From: Oscillospiraceae bacterium
Lineage (GTDB): Bacteria > Bacillota > Clostridia > Oscillospirales > Acutalibacteraceae
DNA: 64,000 bases
Direction: 5' to 3'
Assembly (NCBI GenBank): GCA_029012445.1
Contig: JAQXMC010000003.1
Location: 43,859 to 107,858 of the forward strand
Each line of letters starts with the position of its first letter. Position 1 is the stretch's first letter. The notes under the pieces are model-generated. The model was not told the origin of the DNA. It made no database searches and was given only the letters and a program-made list of their open reading frames with translations. Of the stretch, positions 42,659-52,309 are shown one piece after another. Made by a program: the position numbers and the translations under genes.

Positions 42659-44569
42659 ATGTCTGTTTTAAGCGCACGGGATCTGAATATGGAGTTCGGT
42701 CAGGATATCGTTTTTCAAAATGTCACATTTGATGTTTATGATAACGACAAGATCGGACTTATCGGCGTTAACGGAGCCGGAAAAACAACTCTTTTTAAAA
42801 TTATCACCAAAGAATACGAGCCCACTGGCGGAGAGCTGACAATAGGAAAGAACACGGTCGTCGGATATATGGAACAGCACGCCTGCCGCAATTCCGTGAG
42901 AACTGTATATGATGAGCTGTCAACTGTATTTGCGCATTTGATAAAACTTGAAAAAAACATTGATGCCACGATAAAATCAATTGAAAATAAAGACGGCGAC
43001 ATTAACACTCTGATTAACAGACAGCTGAAAATGCAGGAGGAATTCCAGTCAAAAGGCGGTCTGACATATAAAAGCAGAATAAGATCCACTCTTATCGGCC
43101 TCGGCTTTAAGGAGAGCGATTTTAATATGCCCGTTTCTCTTCTGAGCGGCGGTCAGAAATCAAAGTTGAGTCTCGCAAAGCTGCTTTTAAGCGGGGCAAA
43201 TCTGCTTTTGCTTGACGAGCCGACAAATCATCTCGATATAAAAAGCGTTGAATGGCTCGAAAACTGGATAACAAATTTCAACGGCAGCATTATAGTCATT
43301 TCCCATGACAGATATTTTCTTGACAAGGTCACCGACAAGACTATGGAGCTTGAAAGAAACCGCCTGACTGTGACTAAAGGCAACTACACCCGTTTTATGG
43401 AGCTGAAAGCCGAAAGAAAGATGAATGTCGAGCGTACATATGAGCAGACAATGAAAGAGGTTCACCGCATTGAGGGTATCATCGCTCAGCAAAAGCATTT
43501 CGGCAAGGAAAGAAACTATGTCACGATAACCAGCAAGCAAAAGTCGATCGACAGGCTGCTTGACGGACTTGAAGAGCCCGAAAAAGAGCTTGAAAGCCTG
43601 AAATTCCGATTCACCGCCGATGAGGTCAGCGGCAACGAGGTCGTGACTGTCAAAGATCTTAGCAAAAGCTTTGAAAACAAGAAGCTTTTCAGCGGCGTTG
43701 ATTTTCTGATTAAACGAAACGATCGTGTTTTTCTTCTCGGCGATAACGGCTGCGGGAAAACGACAATGCTTAAAATTCTCACCGGTCAGTACGCCGCAGA
43801 CGGCGGGGAATTCAAATTCGGCGCAAATGTTAAGGTCGGATATTTTGACCAGACTCTTTCGCAGCTTGATGAAAGCAAGACTGTTCTTGACGAGGTCTGG
43901 GACAGCTATCTGAAGATGACCGAAAGCAGCGTCAGAAAAGCTCTCGGTGTGTTTCTATTTAAGGGCGACGATGTTTTTAAAAAGATATCTGATCTCAGCG
44001 GAGGAGAAAAAGCGAGGGTAGCTCTGCTGAAGCTGATGCTTTCCGGATCGAATTTTCTTCTTCTCGACGAGCCGACAAACCACCTTGATATTAAGTCGAG
44101 AGAGGCTCTCGAAAATGCGCTTCTCGGCTATGACGGGACTATGCTCGTCGTTTCGCACGACAGATATTTTATAAACAAGCTTGCAACGAGAATATTCAGA
44201 ATGACCGACAACGGAATAAAAGCCTTTGAAGGAAATTATGACTATTACATTAAGCATTTCACAGAAAAAGAAGAAGTCAGAAAGAAAACAGAAGAAGCAC
44301 CCAAAATTAACGATTACAAGCTTAGAAAGCAGAGAGAAAGCGAAATAAGAAAGCTTAAAAGCTCGGTGGCGCGCTGCGAAGCCGGAATTAATGAAACGGA
44401 CATCAGCATCGCCGCCAAAGAAAAAGAGCTTGAATCGCCCGAAAATATCTCTGACTACGAAAGAATATCGGAAATAACAAGCGAACTTGACGAGCTTCAC
44501 AAAGAGCAGGAAAAACTTTTCGCACAGTGGGAGGAGCTTCAGGCAAAGCTTGACGAGATGACAAAATAA
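42659..44569 (+). CDS. ABC-F family ATPase (ribosome-associated)
   Basis: The 636-aa soluble protein has two ABC ATPase domains. The first has GVNGAGKTT, LLSGGQKSKLSLAKLL and LLLDEPTNHLDI; the second GDNGCGKTT, LSGGEKARVALL and again LLLDEPTNHLDI. They are joined by a charged helical linker (about 240-320) that would reach the ribosomal P-site tRNA. A C-terminal coiled coil of about 75 residues (KLRKQRESEIRKLKSSVARC) completes it. There are no membrane helices. It resembles the YkpA/YdiF/Uup group of translation factors; antibiotic protection is possible but not indicated. Confidence 0.93.
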   Translation: MSVLSARDLNMEFGQDIVFQNVTFDVYDNDKIGLIGVNGAGKTTLFKIITKEYEPTGGELTIGKNTVVGYMEQHACRNSVRTVYDELSTVFAHLIKLEKNIDATIKSIENKDGDINTLINRQLKMQEEFQSKGGLTYKSRIRSTLIGLGFKESDFNMPVSLLSGGQKSKLSLAKLLLSGANLLLLDEPTNHLDIKSVEWLENWITNFNGSIIVISHDRYFLDKVTDKTMELERNRLTVTKGNYTRFMELKAERKMNVERTYEQTMKEVHRIEGIIAQQKHFGKERNYVTITSKQKSIDRLLDGLEEPEKELESLKFRFTADEVSGNEVVTVKDLSKSFENKKLFSGVDFLIKRNDRVFLLGDNGCGKTTMLKILTGQYAADGGEFKFGANVKVGYFDQTLSQLDESKTVLDEVWDSYLKMTESSVRKALGVFLFKGDDVFKKISDLSGGEKARVALLKLMLSGSNFLLLDEPTNHLDIKSREALENALLGYDGTMLVVSHDRYFINKLATRIFRMTDNGIKAFEGNYDYYIKHFTEKEEVRKKTEEAPKINDYKLRKQRESEIRKLKSSVARCEAGINETDISIAAKEKELESPENISDYERISEITSELDELHKEQEKLFAQWEELQAKLDEMTK

Positions 44570-44635
44570 AAGCGAAAACAAGCTTTTAACATATTGAAAT
44601 TGTTTTTATTCAGTTCTGGCAAACACAGGATCAAA

Positions 44636-45202
44636 ATGAAAGAAGATTATTTTATCATGAAATATAACAAGACAGTTATTTTAAAGAACGGCAAGAAATG
44701 TTGTCTCAGAAATGCTGTTGAAAGCGACGGACAGGCCGTATTCGACCTTTTTAATCTCACGCACGCCCAAACGGATTTTTTGCTTTCTTATCCCGATGAA
44801 AACAGCTTTGACGCCGTTCAGGAAGGAGCGTTCCTGCAAGGAAAGACCGAAAGCAAAAATGAGATTGAGATAATCGCCGTTGTTGACGGAGTCACCGCAG
44901 GAATGGCCGGAATCGAGGCTATAGGTTCAAAATATAAGGTACGCCATCGGGCCGACTTCGGAATCAGCGTTGACAAACAATTCTGGGGACTCGGTATCGG
45001 CAGCGAACTTATGAATGCGTGCATAGAATGCGCAAGAAAAGCGGGGTATGTTCAGCTTGAGCTGAATGTGGTTGCAGAAAACGAAAAAGCAATATCGCTT
45101 TATAAAAAAGCCGGCTTTGTTGAATACGGCAGAAATCCAAAGGGATTCAATTCACGGACAGCCGGATTTCAGGAGCTGATATTTATGAGACTTGAACTTT
45201 AA
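44636..45202 (+). CDS. GNAT family N-acetyltransferase
   Basis: This 188-aa protein has a GNAT core with the acetyl-CoA loop QFWGLGIGSELMNACIECA (motif A) and ELNVVAENEKAISLYKKAGF (motif B). The nearest types by pattern are RimJ/PaiA-like enzymes acting on small amines or protein N-termini; the substrate is unknown. I chose ATG 44636 with AGGA 5 nt upstream; ATG 44657 in the same frame is an alternative. A terminator follows. Confidence 0.85.
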   Translation: MKEDYFIMKYNKTVILKNGKKCCLRNAVESDGQAVFDLFNLTHAQTDFLLSYPDENSFDAVQEGAFLQGKTESKNEIEIIAVVDGVTAGMAGIEAIGSKYKVRHRADFGISVDKQFWGLGIGSELMNACIECARKAGYVQLELNVVAENEKAISLYKKAGFVEYGRNPKGFNSRTAGFQELIFMRLEL

Positions 45203-45226
45203 TAAACCGTATATCAATTTAGTTAT

Positions 45227-45265
45227 AAAAGCGTTCGTATTTGTGACCATGCGAACGCTTTTAAT
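45227..45265 (+). terminator. Intrinsic terminator after the GNAT gene
   Basis: Arms AAAAGCGTTCG and CGAACGCTTTT (45227-45237, 45252-45262) flank a 14-nt loop. Confidence 0.7.
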
Positions 45266-45375
45266 ATTTCGGATAATATGTTATTTTATTGTAACGCCCA
45301 AAAGAGAAATGTCATAGTCTGTAAAGAAAAGACCGGGGCAATGACTGCCCCAGGCTAAATTAAGGGGTGACGATT

Positions 45376-45639
45376 TTGTATAATAACAGAGAAAATATGC
45401 AATACAGACGCGATCCCGGATGTATGCAGGAAAGGAGCCGGGCCTATTACGGCCGGTTCATGGGCGGAACTCAGAACAATGATTGCTGTGTGCTCTCCCC
45501 CTTCCCCGATGTGACTCCGGTTGCGATGGCGTTTGTGCCGTTTCAGCAAACTCCGGAAGTTTATGATGAAATGAAAGCGCTTTGCCAGGGGACGCTCTTC
45601 CCTGAACTTGATTTGCCGTTTGTGGGGTGTTTCAGATGA
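45376..45639 (+). CDS. cotJA: Spore coat associated protein CotJA
   Basis: The product is 87 aa from TTG 45376, 5 nt after GGGGTGA; a GTG at 45367 sits inside that ribosome binding site and is less likely. The core PFPDVTPVAMAFVPFQ followed by a YDEMKALCQGTLFPELDLPF ending is characteristic of CotJA. CotJA, B and C form an inner coat complex in spores. A GGGGCA/TGCCCC hairpin lies in the leader (45335-45351). The operon is SigE-dependent in Bacillus; no clear SigE site was found. Confidence 0.92.
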   Translation: MYNNRENMQYRRDPGCMQERSRAYYGRFMGGTQNNDCCVLSPFPDVTPVAMAFVPFQQTPEVYDEMKALCQGTLFPELDLPFVGCFR

Positions 45640-45887
45640 TGAATAATAACAGCTTGCCTTGTCAGCTTTCGGCAGTGCGTTTCGCAATGTGGGACCTTCA
45701 TCTGTATCTTGACACTCACCCGAACGACTGCGCAATGACAGACCTTTGGAATGAATACGCAAACAGAGCCAACCGTCTGACAAGAGAATATGAGAGAATG
45801 TACGGACCGTTGACGCCGGAAAGCGGCATCGGAATGAACTGGACTAAAGAGCCATGGCCATGGCAGAATTGTGTAGGTGATAGATAA
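45636..45887 (+). CDS. cotJB: Spore coat protein CotJB
   Basis: The product is 83 aa from ATG 45636, overlapping the cotJA stop by 4 nt (ATGA). The family hallmark is FAMWDLHLYLDTHPNDCAM, followed by Y-RLTREYERMYGPLTP and a tryptophan-rich end (WTKEPWPWQN). It is a partner of CotJA and CotJC in the spore coat. Confidence 0.95.
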   Translation: MMNNNSLPCQLSAVRFAMWDLHLYLDTHPNDCAMTDLWNEYANRANRLTREYERMYGPLTPESGIGMNWTKEPWPWQNCVGDR

Positions 45888-46540
45888 TGTGGCAATATGA
45901 AAAGAAATTACAGTTTCCGGTTAAAATTAAAAATCCCGACGCAAGAGCTGCAAAGGTCATAATCACGCAATACGGTGGTCCGGACGGCGAGTTAGGTGCG
46001 TCACTGAGATATCTTTCTCAGCGTTTTTCAATGCCTTGGGGCGAACTGATAGGATTGTTGACGGATGTCGGCACTGAAGAGCTCGGTCATCTTGAAATGA
46101 TCGGTGCTATTGTCTATCAGCTGACGAGAAATCTCTCGCCCGATGAAATCAAAGCCCAGGGCTTTGACGCCTATTTTGTCGATCACACGACAGGCATTTA
46201 CCCAAGTTCTGCGGCCGGAGTTCCGTTCACCGCATCATATCTTCAGTCAAAAGGCGACGCACTGACAGACCTTCATGAAAATATGGCGGCAGAACAAAAG
46301 GCAAGAACAACATATGACAATATTCTTCGCCTTGTTGATGATCCCGATGTCAGAGAACCTATCAAATTCCTCAGAGAGCGTGAAATAGTTCACTATCAGC
46401 GCTTCGGCGAAGGCTTGCGTATTGCGACCGACAAGCTGAACGACAAGAATTTCTATGCGTTCAATCCGGAATTTGACAGCTGCATGGGCAGTAAAACCGG
46501 CAAATGCAATAACGGCTGTCCGGTCAATAATAACAGGTAA
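45887..46540 (+). CDS. cotJC: CotJC-type manganese catalase, spore coat
   Basis: The 217-aa ferritin-like protein has metal-ligand helices typical of Mn catalases: GTEELGHLEMIGAIVYQL, DLHENMAAEQKARTTYDNIL and EREIVHYQRFGEGL. CotJC is a di-manganese catalase in the spore inner coat. Its ATG shares a base with the cotJB stop (TAATG). The tail NGCPVNNNR with SCMGSKTGKCNNGC is cysteine-rich, which may allow cross-linking in the coat. Confidence 0.96.
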   Translation: MWQYEKKLQFPVKIKNPDARAAKVIITQYGGPDGELGASLRYLSQRFSMPWGELIGLLTDVGTEELGHLEMIGAIVYQLTRNLSPDEIKAQGFDAYFVDHTTGIYPSSAAGVPFTASYLQSKGDALTDLHENMAAEQKARTTYDNILRLVDDPDVREPIKFLREREIVHYQRFGEGLRIATDKLNDKNFYAFNPEFDSCMGSKTGKCNNGCPVNNNR

Positions 46541-46545
46541 CGCCT

Positions 46546-47085
46546 ATGCCGTTAGTTTATTTAAGCCCGTCGACGCAGGAATTCAACCAATTCATAAACG
46601 GCGGCAACGAGGAAGAGTGGATGAACATTATAGCTGATGAGATCGAGCCTTATCTTATAGCAAGCGGAATTGATTTCATCAGGAACACGCCCGAAATGAC
46701 CGCAAGAAGCTCCATTCAGGCAAGCAACGCCTCGGGTGCGGATCTGCATGTAGCAATACATTCAAATTCATCTCCGCCGAATCTTGCGGGCGTTTTGCAA
46801 GGGACGGATATATATTATTCGCCTGTCAGCTCAAATGGCCGAAGATTCGCCGAGCTGCTTGCAAACAATTTTAAAAATATATATCCAGATCCTTCAAAGG
46901 TCGATATTCTGCCGACGACATATCTCGGCGAGGTAACCAAGACGAATGCTCCGGCAGTTCTGATTGAGACGGCATATCACGATAATGTCGACGACGCCGA
47001 TTGGATAAAAGAAAACACACAAAGCATTGCAAGAGAAATTGCAAGATCAATTGCCGAGTATTTCGGAGTTCCTTTCGTAGAATAA
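46546..47085 (+). CDS. Amidase_3-like N-acetylmuramoyl-L-alanine amidase homolog
   Basis: This 179-aa protein resembles zinc amidases of the amidase_3 family. The second metal histidine is visible in LHVAIHSNSSP and the catalytic glutamate in VLIETAYHDNVDDADWI. An early glutamate lies in NGGNEEEWMN. The first strand, normally D-x-GHGG with the first zinc histidine, reads YLSPSTQ here and has no histidine. There is no signal peptide or wall-binding domain. It starts 5 nt after cotJC, so it is likely expressed in the mother cell with the coat genes, possibly acting on spore peptidoglycan. Confidence 0.8.
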   Translation: MPLVYLSPSTQEFNQFINGGNEEEWMNIIADEIEPYLIASGIDFIRNTPEMTARSSIQASNASGADLHVAIHSNSSPPNLAGVLQGTDIYYSPVSSNGRRFAELLANNFKNIYPDPSKVDILPTTYLGEVTKTNAPAVLIETAYHDNVDDADWIKENTQSIAREIARSIAEYFGVPFVE

Positions 47086-47131
47086 AAAAATACGGCCGCG
47101 CAGATAAGACTGCGTGGTCGTATTTTTTATT
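47086..47131 (+). terminator. Bidirectional terminator between amidase and rpoD
   Basis: A long stem with some G-U pairs (47086-47103 with 47110-47127) has A and T tracts on both flanks and separates the convergent cotJ-amidase and dnaG-rpoD units. Confidence 0.85.
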
Positions 47132-48228
47132 TACAGATCCTTGAGATATTTGCTTCTGCTCGGGTGGCGTATCTTTCTGAGCGCTTTTGCTTCGATCTGT
47201 CTTATTCTTTCTCTTGTGACGCCAAACTCATTGCCTACCTCTTCAAGAGTCATCGGCTTGCCGTTGTCAAGTCCGAATCTCAGCGCAATTACCTTGGCCT
47301 CTCTCGGTGTGAGCGTTTTGAGAACTTCGTTTATTTTTTCTTTTCTGAGAGCTTTTGCCGCCGCGTCGTCCGGTGAAAGAGCCTCGTCGTCTGGAATAAA
47401 ATCGCCTAAATGGCTGTCCTCCTCCTCGCCTATCGGCGTTTCGAGAGAGACAGGCTCCTGAGCGATCCTGAGGATTTCTCTGACGCGGTCTATGGGCATA
47501 TTCAGCTCTTTGGCTATTTCGTCGGCCGTCGCTTCATGCCCGTTTCTGTGAAGCAAAAGACTGCTTGTTTTTTTGACCTTGTTTATTGTTTCCACCATGT
47601 GAACAGGTATGCGGATAGTGCGGCCCTGATCGGCTATGGCTCTTGTGATAGCCTGTCTTATCCACCATGTCGCATAGGTTGAAAATTTAAAGCCCTTTGT
47701 GTGATCAAACTTATCGACCGCCTTAATGAGTCCGAGATTACCCTCCTGAATCAGATCGAGGAACTGCATTCCCCTGCCGACATATCTTTTAGCAATGCTG
47801 ACGACCAGTCTGAGATTAGCTTCCGTCAGGCGCTTTTTGGCTTCCTGATCGTTTTCGGATATTCTGATAGCAAGATCAATTTCTTCCTCCGCCGACAGAA
47901 GCGGGACCTTTCCGATGTCTTTGAGGTACACCTTAACGGGATCGTCGGTAACGGCTGCTTTTGCGTCCGAGGACGAAAGCTCCTCCGAATCATAGGTTTT
48001 TGCAGAGTCAATATCAATCGTGAGCTCATCAAGCAGGGCGTCGCCCATGTCGTCAATTATCTCAATGCCGTGACTTTCAAGTGCGGAATACATTTTCCCC
48101 ATTTCATCAATTTCAATCTCGTTTTCAATAAGGAGCATATCGACATCACTTGATGAAAGCTTGTTGTTATTCTTGCCCGCTTTATCAATAAGACTGTCTA
48201 ACAGATTTTTTCTTTCGTTAGCTTCCAT
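47131..48228 (-). CDS. rpoD: RNA polymerase primary-type sigma factor, downstream copy (rpoD2)
   Basis: This 365-aa sigma-70 has a recognisable region 1.1-like N-terminus ([19 protein letters not shown]), region 1.2 ([18 protein letters not shown]), regions 2.1-2.4 ([32 protein letters not shown]), region 3 and region 4.2 ([19 protein letters not shown]). Its end, [12 protein letters not shown], is the canonical SigA/RpoD terminus. It is the second of two adjacent, related sigma genes and lies 35 bp behind the first, with AAGGAAAGGA as ribosome binding site. I take this copy as the more standard primary sigma factor. Confidence 0.95.
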   Translation of the reverse strand: MEANERKNLLDSLIDKAGKNNNKLSSSDVDMLLIENEIEIDEMGKMYSALESHGIEIIDDMGDALLDELTIDIDSAKTYDSEELSSSDAKAAVTDDPVKVYLKDIGKVPLLSAEEEIDLAIRISENDQEAKKRLTEANLRLVVSIAKRYVGRGMQFLDLIQEGNLGLIKAVDKFDHTKGFKFSTYATWWIRQAITRAIADQGRTIRIPVHMVETINKVKKTSSLLLHRNGHEATADEIAKELNMPIDRVREILRIAQEPVSLETPIGEEEDSHLGDFIPDDEALSPDDAAAKALRKEKINEVLKTLTPREAKVIALRFGLDNGKPMTLEEVGNEFGVTRERIRQIEAKALRKIRHPSRSKYLKDL

Positions 48229-48263
48229 ATATAAAACATTCCTTTCCTTGAAAACACTGCATA

Positions 48264-49364
48264 TTAAAATCCGTTAAGATGCTTTATTGCTCCTGGGCGG
48301 CGTATTTTTCTCAAAGCCTTGGCTTCTATCTGTCTTATTCTTTCTCTTGTTATATTGAACTCCTTGCCGACATCCTCAAGAGTCATCGGAACGCCTGTGT
48401 CAAGGCCGAATCTCAAGGATATGACTTTAGCTTCTCTCGGTGTGAGATTGGTTTTGAGCACCTGTCTTATCTGCTCCTTGAGAAGAGCGCTTGAAGCTGC
48501 GTCATCCGGCGAAAGGGCGTCGTCATCAGGTATAAAGTCACCGAGATGGCTGTCCTCCTCCTCGCCTATCGGTGTTTCAAGAGAAACAGGCTCCTGCGAT
48601 ATTCTGAGTATCTCTCTGACCTTGTCGACCGGCATTTTCAGCTCCTCGGCAATGTCTTCAGCTGTCGGCTCGCGGCCGTTTCTGTGAAGCAAAAGACTGC
48701 TTGTCTTTTTGACCTTGTTTATTGTTTCGACCATGTGAACAGGTATGCGGATAGTGCGGCCCTGATCGGCGATGGCTCTTGTGATAGCCTGTCTTATCCA
48801 CCATGTTGCATATGTGGAGAATTTGAAACCCTTAGTGTAATCAAATTTATCGACAGCCTTGATAAGTCCGAGATTTCCCTCCTGAATGAGATCGAGGAGC
48901 TGCATTCCCCTGCCGACATATCTTTTTGCAATGCTGACGACCAGTCTGAGGTTTGCTTCTGTCAGGCGTTTTTTGGCTTCTTCGTCGTTTTCCGCTATTC
49001 TCATTGCAAGGTTAATCTCCTCCTCGCTTGAAAGCAGCGGAACATTTCCTATGTCGCGCAAATACACTTTAACGGGATCGTCAACAGAGGTCGTTCTTGA
49101 ATCATCGTCGGCCGCTTCATCCGTTCGATAGGCTTTTGAAGTATCCATATCGATCGAAAGTCCGTCAAAAAGACCGTCACCGATATCGTCCACTATTTCG
49201 ATATCGCTGTTTTCTATAATGGCTCTGATTTTCTCCATATCCTCTATATCAACGCCGTTATCCATAAGCGTCAGATCCAGATCGCTTGAAGAAAGTCTGT
49301 TGCCGTTTTTTCTTCCCTTTTCTATCAGGGAATCAATGAGGGTTTTTCTTTCGTTTTTATCCAT
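48264..49364 (-). CDS. rpoD: RNA polymerase primary-type sigma factor, upstream copy (rpoD1)
   Basis: This 366-aa sigma-70 has the same architecture as its downstream neighbour and is nearly identical in region 2.3-2.4 and region 3. Its N-terminal 90 residues are strongly diverged. It carries one extra residue before region 4 ([11 protein letters not shown]), an [19 protein letters not shown] helix, and an altered end [10 protein letters not shown] instead of HPSRSKxLKDL. It overlaps dnaG by 8 nt, the position where rpoD normally sits. Both copies probably bind RNA polymerase core. Differences in regions 1.1 and the extreme C-terminus may alter regulation or activator contacts. Confidence 0.94.
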   Translation of the reverse strand: MDKNERKTLIDSLIEKGRKNGNRLSSSDLDLTLMDNGVDIEDMEKIRAIIENSDIEIVDDIGDGLFDGLSIDMDTSKAYRTDEAADDDSRTTSVDDPVKVYLRDIGNVPLLSSEEEINLAMRIAENDEEAKKRLTEANLRLVVSIAKRYVGRGMQLLDLIQEGNLGLIKAVDKFDYTKGFKFSTYATWWIRQAITRAIADQGRTIRIPVHMVETINKVKKTSSLLLHRNGREPTAEDIAEELKMPVDKVREILRISQEPVSLETPIGEEEDSHLGDFIPDDDALSPDDAASSALLKEQIRQVLKTNLTPREAKVISLRFGLDTGVPMTLEDVGKEFNITRERIRQIEAKALRKIRRPGAIKHLNGF

Positions 49365-51153
49365 GTTTTTTCCTTTCGGCAGCTTTGGTCGTTTTAAACA
49401 GTCTCATGAACTCTTCATCGCTCATATCTGACGGATCGACCGGCAGCTGCGTTAATTTTAACTTCTCCGCTTTTATAACCTCAATGCAGTCGCGACATTC
49501 CTTGACGGAGTGCCTCAGTTTATCGGACAGCATTTCGATTGCTTTTAATGAATTGATTTCTTCGATGCCGAAGTCCTGATCCGCCATTGAACCGAAATCG
49601 GTGCTAAGTCCGGCGTCGAGTCTCTGTGAGAGCTTGACAAACACCCTTCTGTTGAAATCCGTCACAAAGTCGTCCGGCGTGATCTCACCTCTCAGCTTGT
49701 CCCAAAAATCGGGGTTTCTCATAAGAGAAGATATCAGCATTTCCTCAGCCTTTGCGGCTTTAAGATGCTTGGTTTTCTGCGGATTGACCTTGTCTCCGAC
49801 GGCGGCCGTTATTTTAGGAACAGCTCTTATTTCCGATTTTTTATCGTTTCTTCGCCTTTGTCTGACATATGAATTTATCTGAAGCATCAGTGTGTCTTTA
49901 TTGACATTCAGCTCTGAGCTTATCTTTGAAGCGTAAACATCTCTTGCTATAATGTCGTCCGTTTCGGCGAGTATTCCGGTGACTGCTTTAAGAAAACCGA
50001 GTTTTCCGTCTGAGGAATCAATATCGAACCTGTTCCTTTGTTCGATTATCTTATATTCTATATCGTTTGCTGCGCCTGTAATAAAGCTGCGGAACTTTTC
50101 GGGACCGTATTTTTTTATTATTTCGTCCGGATCCTTGCCACCCGACATTCTGATAACCTTGACCTTAATGCCGACCGAGCCAAAGGTTTCGAGCGCTCTT
50201 GCAGTGGCTTTTTTCCCCGCTTCGTCGTTGTCGAAACACAGCAGTATCTCCGAAGCGTACCTTGAAAGAAGCTTGGCCATTTCAGGTGTAAACGCAGTTC
50301 CGAGAGCCGCAACGGCATTTGTGAAGCCCGCCTGGTGCAGCGCGATGACATCCATATATCCTTCAACCAACAACAGCGAGCCGTCGTTTTCGTTTTTAGC
50401 GAAATTCAGCGCAAAAACGCCGAGACTTTTCTTATAAACAAGCGTGTCCGAGGTGTTGACATATTTCGGTTTGCTGTCGTCAAGCACTCGCCCGCCGAAG
50501 GCTATTATCTGACCGCGGACATTTATAATAGGCACCATAACACGGTTTCTGAAATTATCATAATAATTGATTTTGCCGTTTTTAGTGCTTTTTTTAGCAA
50601 GATCCGCTTCGTATATTTCCTCATATGAATATCCGAGGCTTTTCAGGTGGTTCAGCAGTCCGTGCCAGCTGTCGGGAGCGTAGCCGAGTCCGAAATGCTT
50701 TATCGTTGATATAGTATAACCGCGATTAAGATAGTAATTCAAAGCTTCTTTGCCCCGGTCGCTCATGAGCGTTTTATAGAAAAATTTAGCGGCCTCTTTG
50801 TTCATCTCAAGCATACGCTTTCTTTTGACGATAAGCGAATCATCATAGCCGTCATCAGGCATTGATATTCCGCTTCTGTCGGCGAGACTTTTGACGGCTT
50901 CGTAGTAATCAAGATTTTCTATCCGCCTGACAAACGATATTACCTCTCCGCCTGCGCCGCAGCCGAAGCAATAGAACGACTGACTGTCGGGATAAACGGT
51001 AAATGAGGGCGTTTTTTCATTGTGAAACGGACAAAGTCCGACAAGATTTTTTCCTCTCCGCCGGAGCTCAACATAGGGCGAAATGACGGAAACGATATCG
51101 TTATTGGCTCTTAGCTGTTCGAGAAACTCGTCGCTTAGTCTTTTTCCAGCCAT
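49357..51153 (-). CDS. dnaG: DNA primase
   Basis: The 598-aa product starts at ATG 51153 (AAGGAGGGTG upstream), not at an earlier in-frame codon within dgt. The N-terminal zinc site is C41-x2-H44 and C62-x2-C65 ([17 protein letters not shown]). The catalytic core has FGGRVL and the TOPRIM motif [10 protein letters not shown] with [12 protein letters not shown]-terminal helicase-binding domain follows. It makes RNA primers for replication and forms the classic macromolecular-synthesis cluster with rpoD; rpsU is absent here. Confidence 0.96.
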   Translation of the reverse strand: MAGKRLSDEFLEQLRANNDIVSVISPYVELRRRGKNLVGLCPFHNEKTPSFTVYPDSQSFYCFGCGAGGEVISFVRRIENLDYYEAVKSLADRSGISMPDDGYDDSLIVKRKRMLEMNKEAAKFFYKTLMSDRGKEALNYYLNRGYTISTIKHFGLGYAPDSWHGLLNHLKSLGYSYEEIYEADLAKKSTKNGKINYYDNFRNRVMVPIINVRGQIIAFGGRVLDDSKPKYVNTSDTLVYKKSLGVFALNFAKNENDGSLLLVEGYMDVIALHQAGFTNAVAALGTAFTPEMAKLLSRYASEILLCFDNDEAGKKATARALETFGSVGIKVKVIRMSGGKDPDEIIKKYGPEKFRSFITGAANDIEYKIIEQRNRFDIDSSDGKLGFLKAVTGILAETDDIIARDVYASKISSELNVNKDTLMLQINSYVRQRRRNDKKSEIRAVPKITAAVGDKVNPQKTKHLKAAKAEEMLISSLMRNPDFWDKLRGEITPDDFVTDFNRRVFVKLSQRLDAGLSTDFGSMADQDFGIEEINSLKAIEMLSDKLRHSVKECRDCIEVIKAEKLKLTQLPVDPSDMSDEEFMRLFKTTKAAERKKHG

Positions 51154-51166
51154 TTTCACCCTCCTT

Positions 51167-52165
51167 TTATTTAAGCCAGCCCTTCGGAATGAATAATTCA
51201 CTGAAAACATTCAGCGCATATCCGTCCGTCATTCCGGCTATGTAATCGCAGGCCGCTCTTTCGGCGCCCTCTTCATTTGCAATATCAATATACATCTGCG
51301 GCATTTTTCCCGGAGCTTTTGAAAAATGCTCATATAGCTTCTGAATCAACCCGATAGCTTTTGTTTCTTCGCTTTTGCACACCGGATTAGTGTAAACAAG
51401 CTTAAACATCAGTTCATGCAGCTCATCGAAAGCGCCGTTTATTTCTTTGTCAAGTCTGATATCATCGCCGCTGTTTTCGACAGCCGACACGACTAGAGTA
51501 TTTATTCTCTGCGATTTTGAAAAGCCGAGAACACTGCGGATATCAAGCGGAATATCGTCCTCACTCATGACACCGGCTCTGACGGCGTCATCAATATCGT
51601 GGTTGATATAAGCTATTCTGTCTGCGAGCTTAACGATCCTGCCTTCAAGCGTTGACGCCTCTGTTCCCCTTGTGTGGCAGACTATTCCGTCTCTGACCTC
51701 ATAAGTCAGATTCAAGCCCTTTCTGTTTTTTTCGAGCTTATCGACCACGCGAAGACTTTGCTCATAATGTCTGAAGCCGCCCGGATAAACCGCGTTCAAC
51801 GCCCTTTCTCCAGCATGGCCGAACGGCGTGTGACCGAGATCGTGGCCGAGCGCTATTGCCTCCGTCAGATCCTCATTGAGTCTGAGCGCGCGGGCAATCG
51901 TTCGGGCTATCTGCGACACCTCAAGAGTATGAGTGAGCCTTGTTCTGTAATGATCGCCCTCGGGCGTCAGAAAAACCTGCGTTTTGTGTTTCAGACGCCT
52001 GAAAGAATTGCAGTGGATAATTCTGTCTCTGTCGCGCTGAAAAGCCGTCCTGATCGGACATTCCTCCTCAGCCCGAAGTCTGCCTTTTGTGTTTTTGCAA
52101 AGGCAGGCGTGCTCCGAAAGGATTTGTTCCTCAACGGAAAGAGAGCGTTCTCGGATTTCCGACAT
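51167..52165 (-). CDS. dgt: Deoxyguanosinetriphosphate triphosphohydrolase-like protein
   Basis: This 332-aa HD-domain enzyme has RDRDRIIHCNSFRRLKHKTQ at the N-terminus, the metal site in TRLTHTLEVSQIAR and IALGHDLGHTPFGHAGE, and ADRIAYINHDIDDA. This is the type 2/3 dGTPase family that hydrolyses dNTPs to the nucleoside and triphosphate. It is 13 bp upstream of dnaG and probably co-transcribed, linking dNTP pools to replication. The start has AAAGGATGTGAG upstream. Confidence 0.93.
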   Translation of the reverse strand: MSEIRERSLSVEEQILSEHACLCKNTKGRLRAEEECPIRTAFQRDRDRIIHCNSFRRLKHKTQVFLTPEGDHYRTRLTHTLEVSQIARTIARALRLNEDLTEAIALGHDLGHTPFGHAGERALNAVYPGGFRHYEQSLRVVDKLEKNRKGLNLTYEVRDGIVCHTRGTEASTLEGRIVKLADRIAYINHDIDDAVRAGVMSEDDIPLDIRSVLGFSKSQRINTLVVSAVENSGDDIRLDKEINGAFDELHELMFKLVYTNPVCKSEETKAIGLIQKLYEHFSKAPGKMPQMYIDIANEEGAERAACDYIAGMTDGYALNVFSELFIPKGWLK

Positions 52166-52309
52166 AATCTCACATCCTTTATATAATTATACAAAGAAAA
52201 CGGCGTTTCACCTTTAAAATATATAAAAAGATTTGAACGAAAGTTTACTGACGCTGAATTTCTGTGTTATATAAGCGCAAATATCTTATTTAAAAATATA
52301 ATTTTCGAC

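Noticed and set aside
45263..45375. SigE promoter for cotJ
   Set aside because: A CATAGTCT segment near 45313 lacks a suitable -35; left uncalled.
47131..49364. Tandem rpoD as a simple assembly duplication
   Set aside because: The two genes differ throughout their N-terminal thirds and at the C-terminus, so they are not duplicate reads of one gene, although read support should still be checked.
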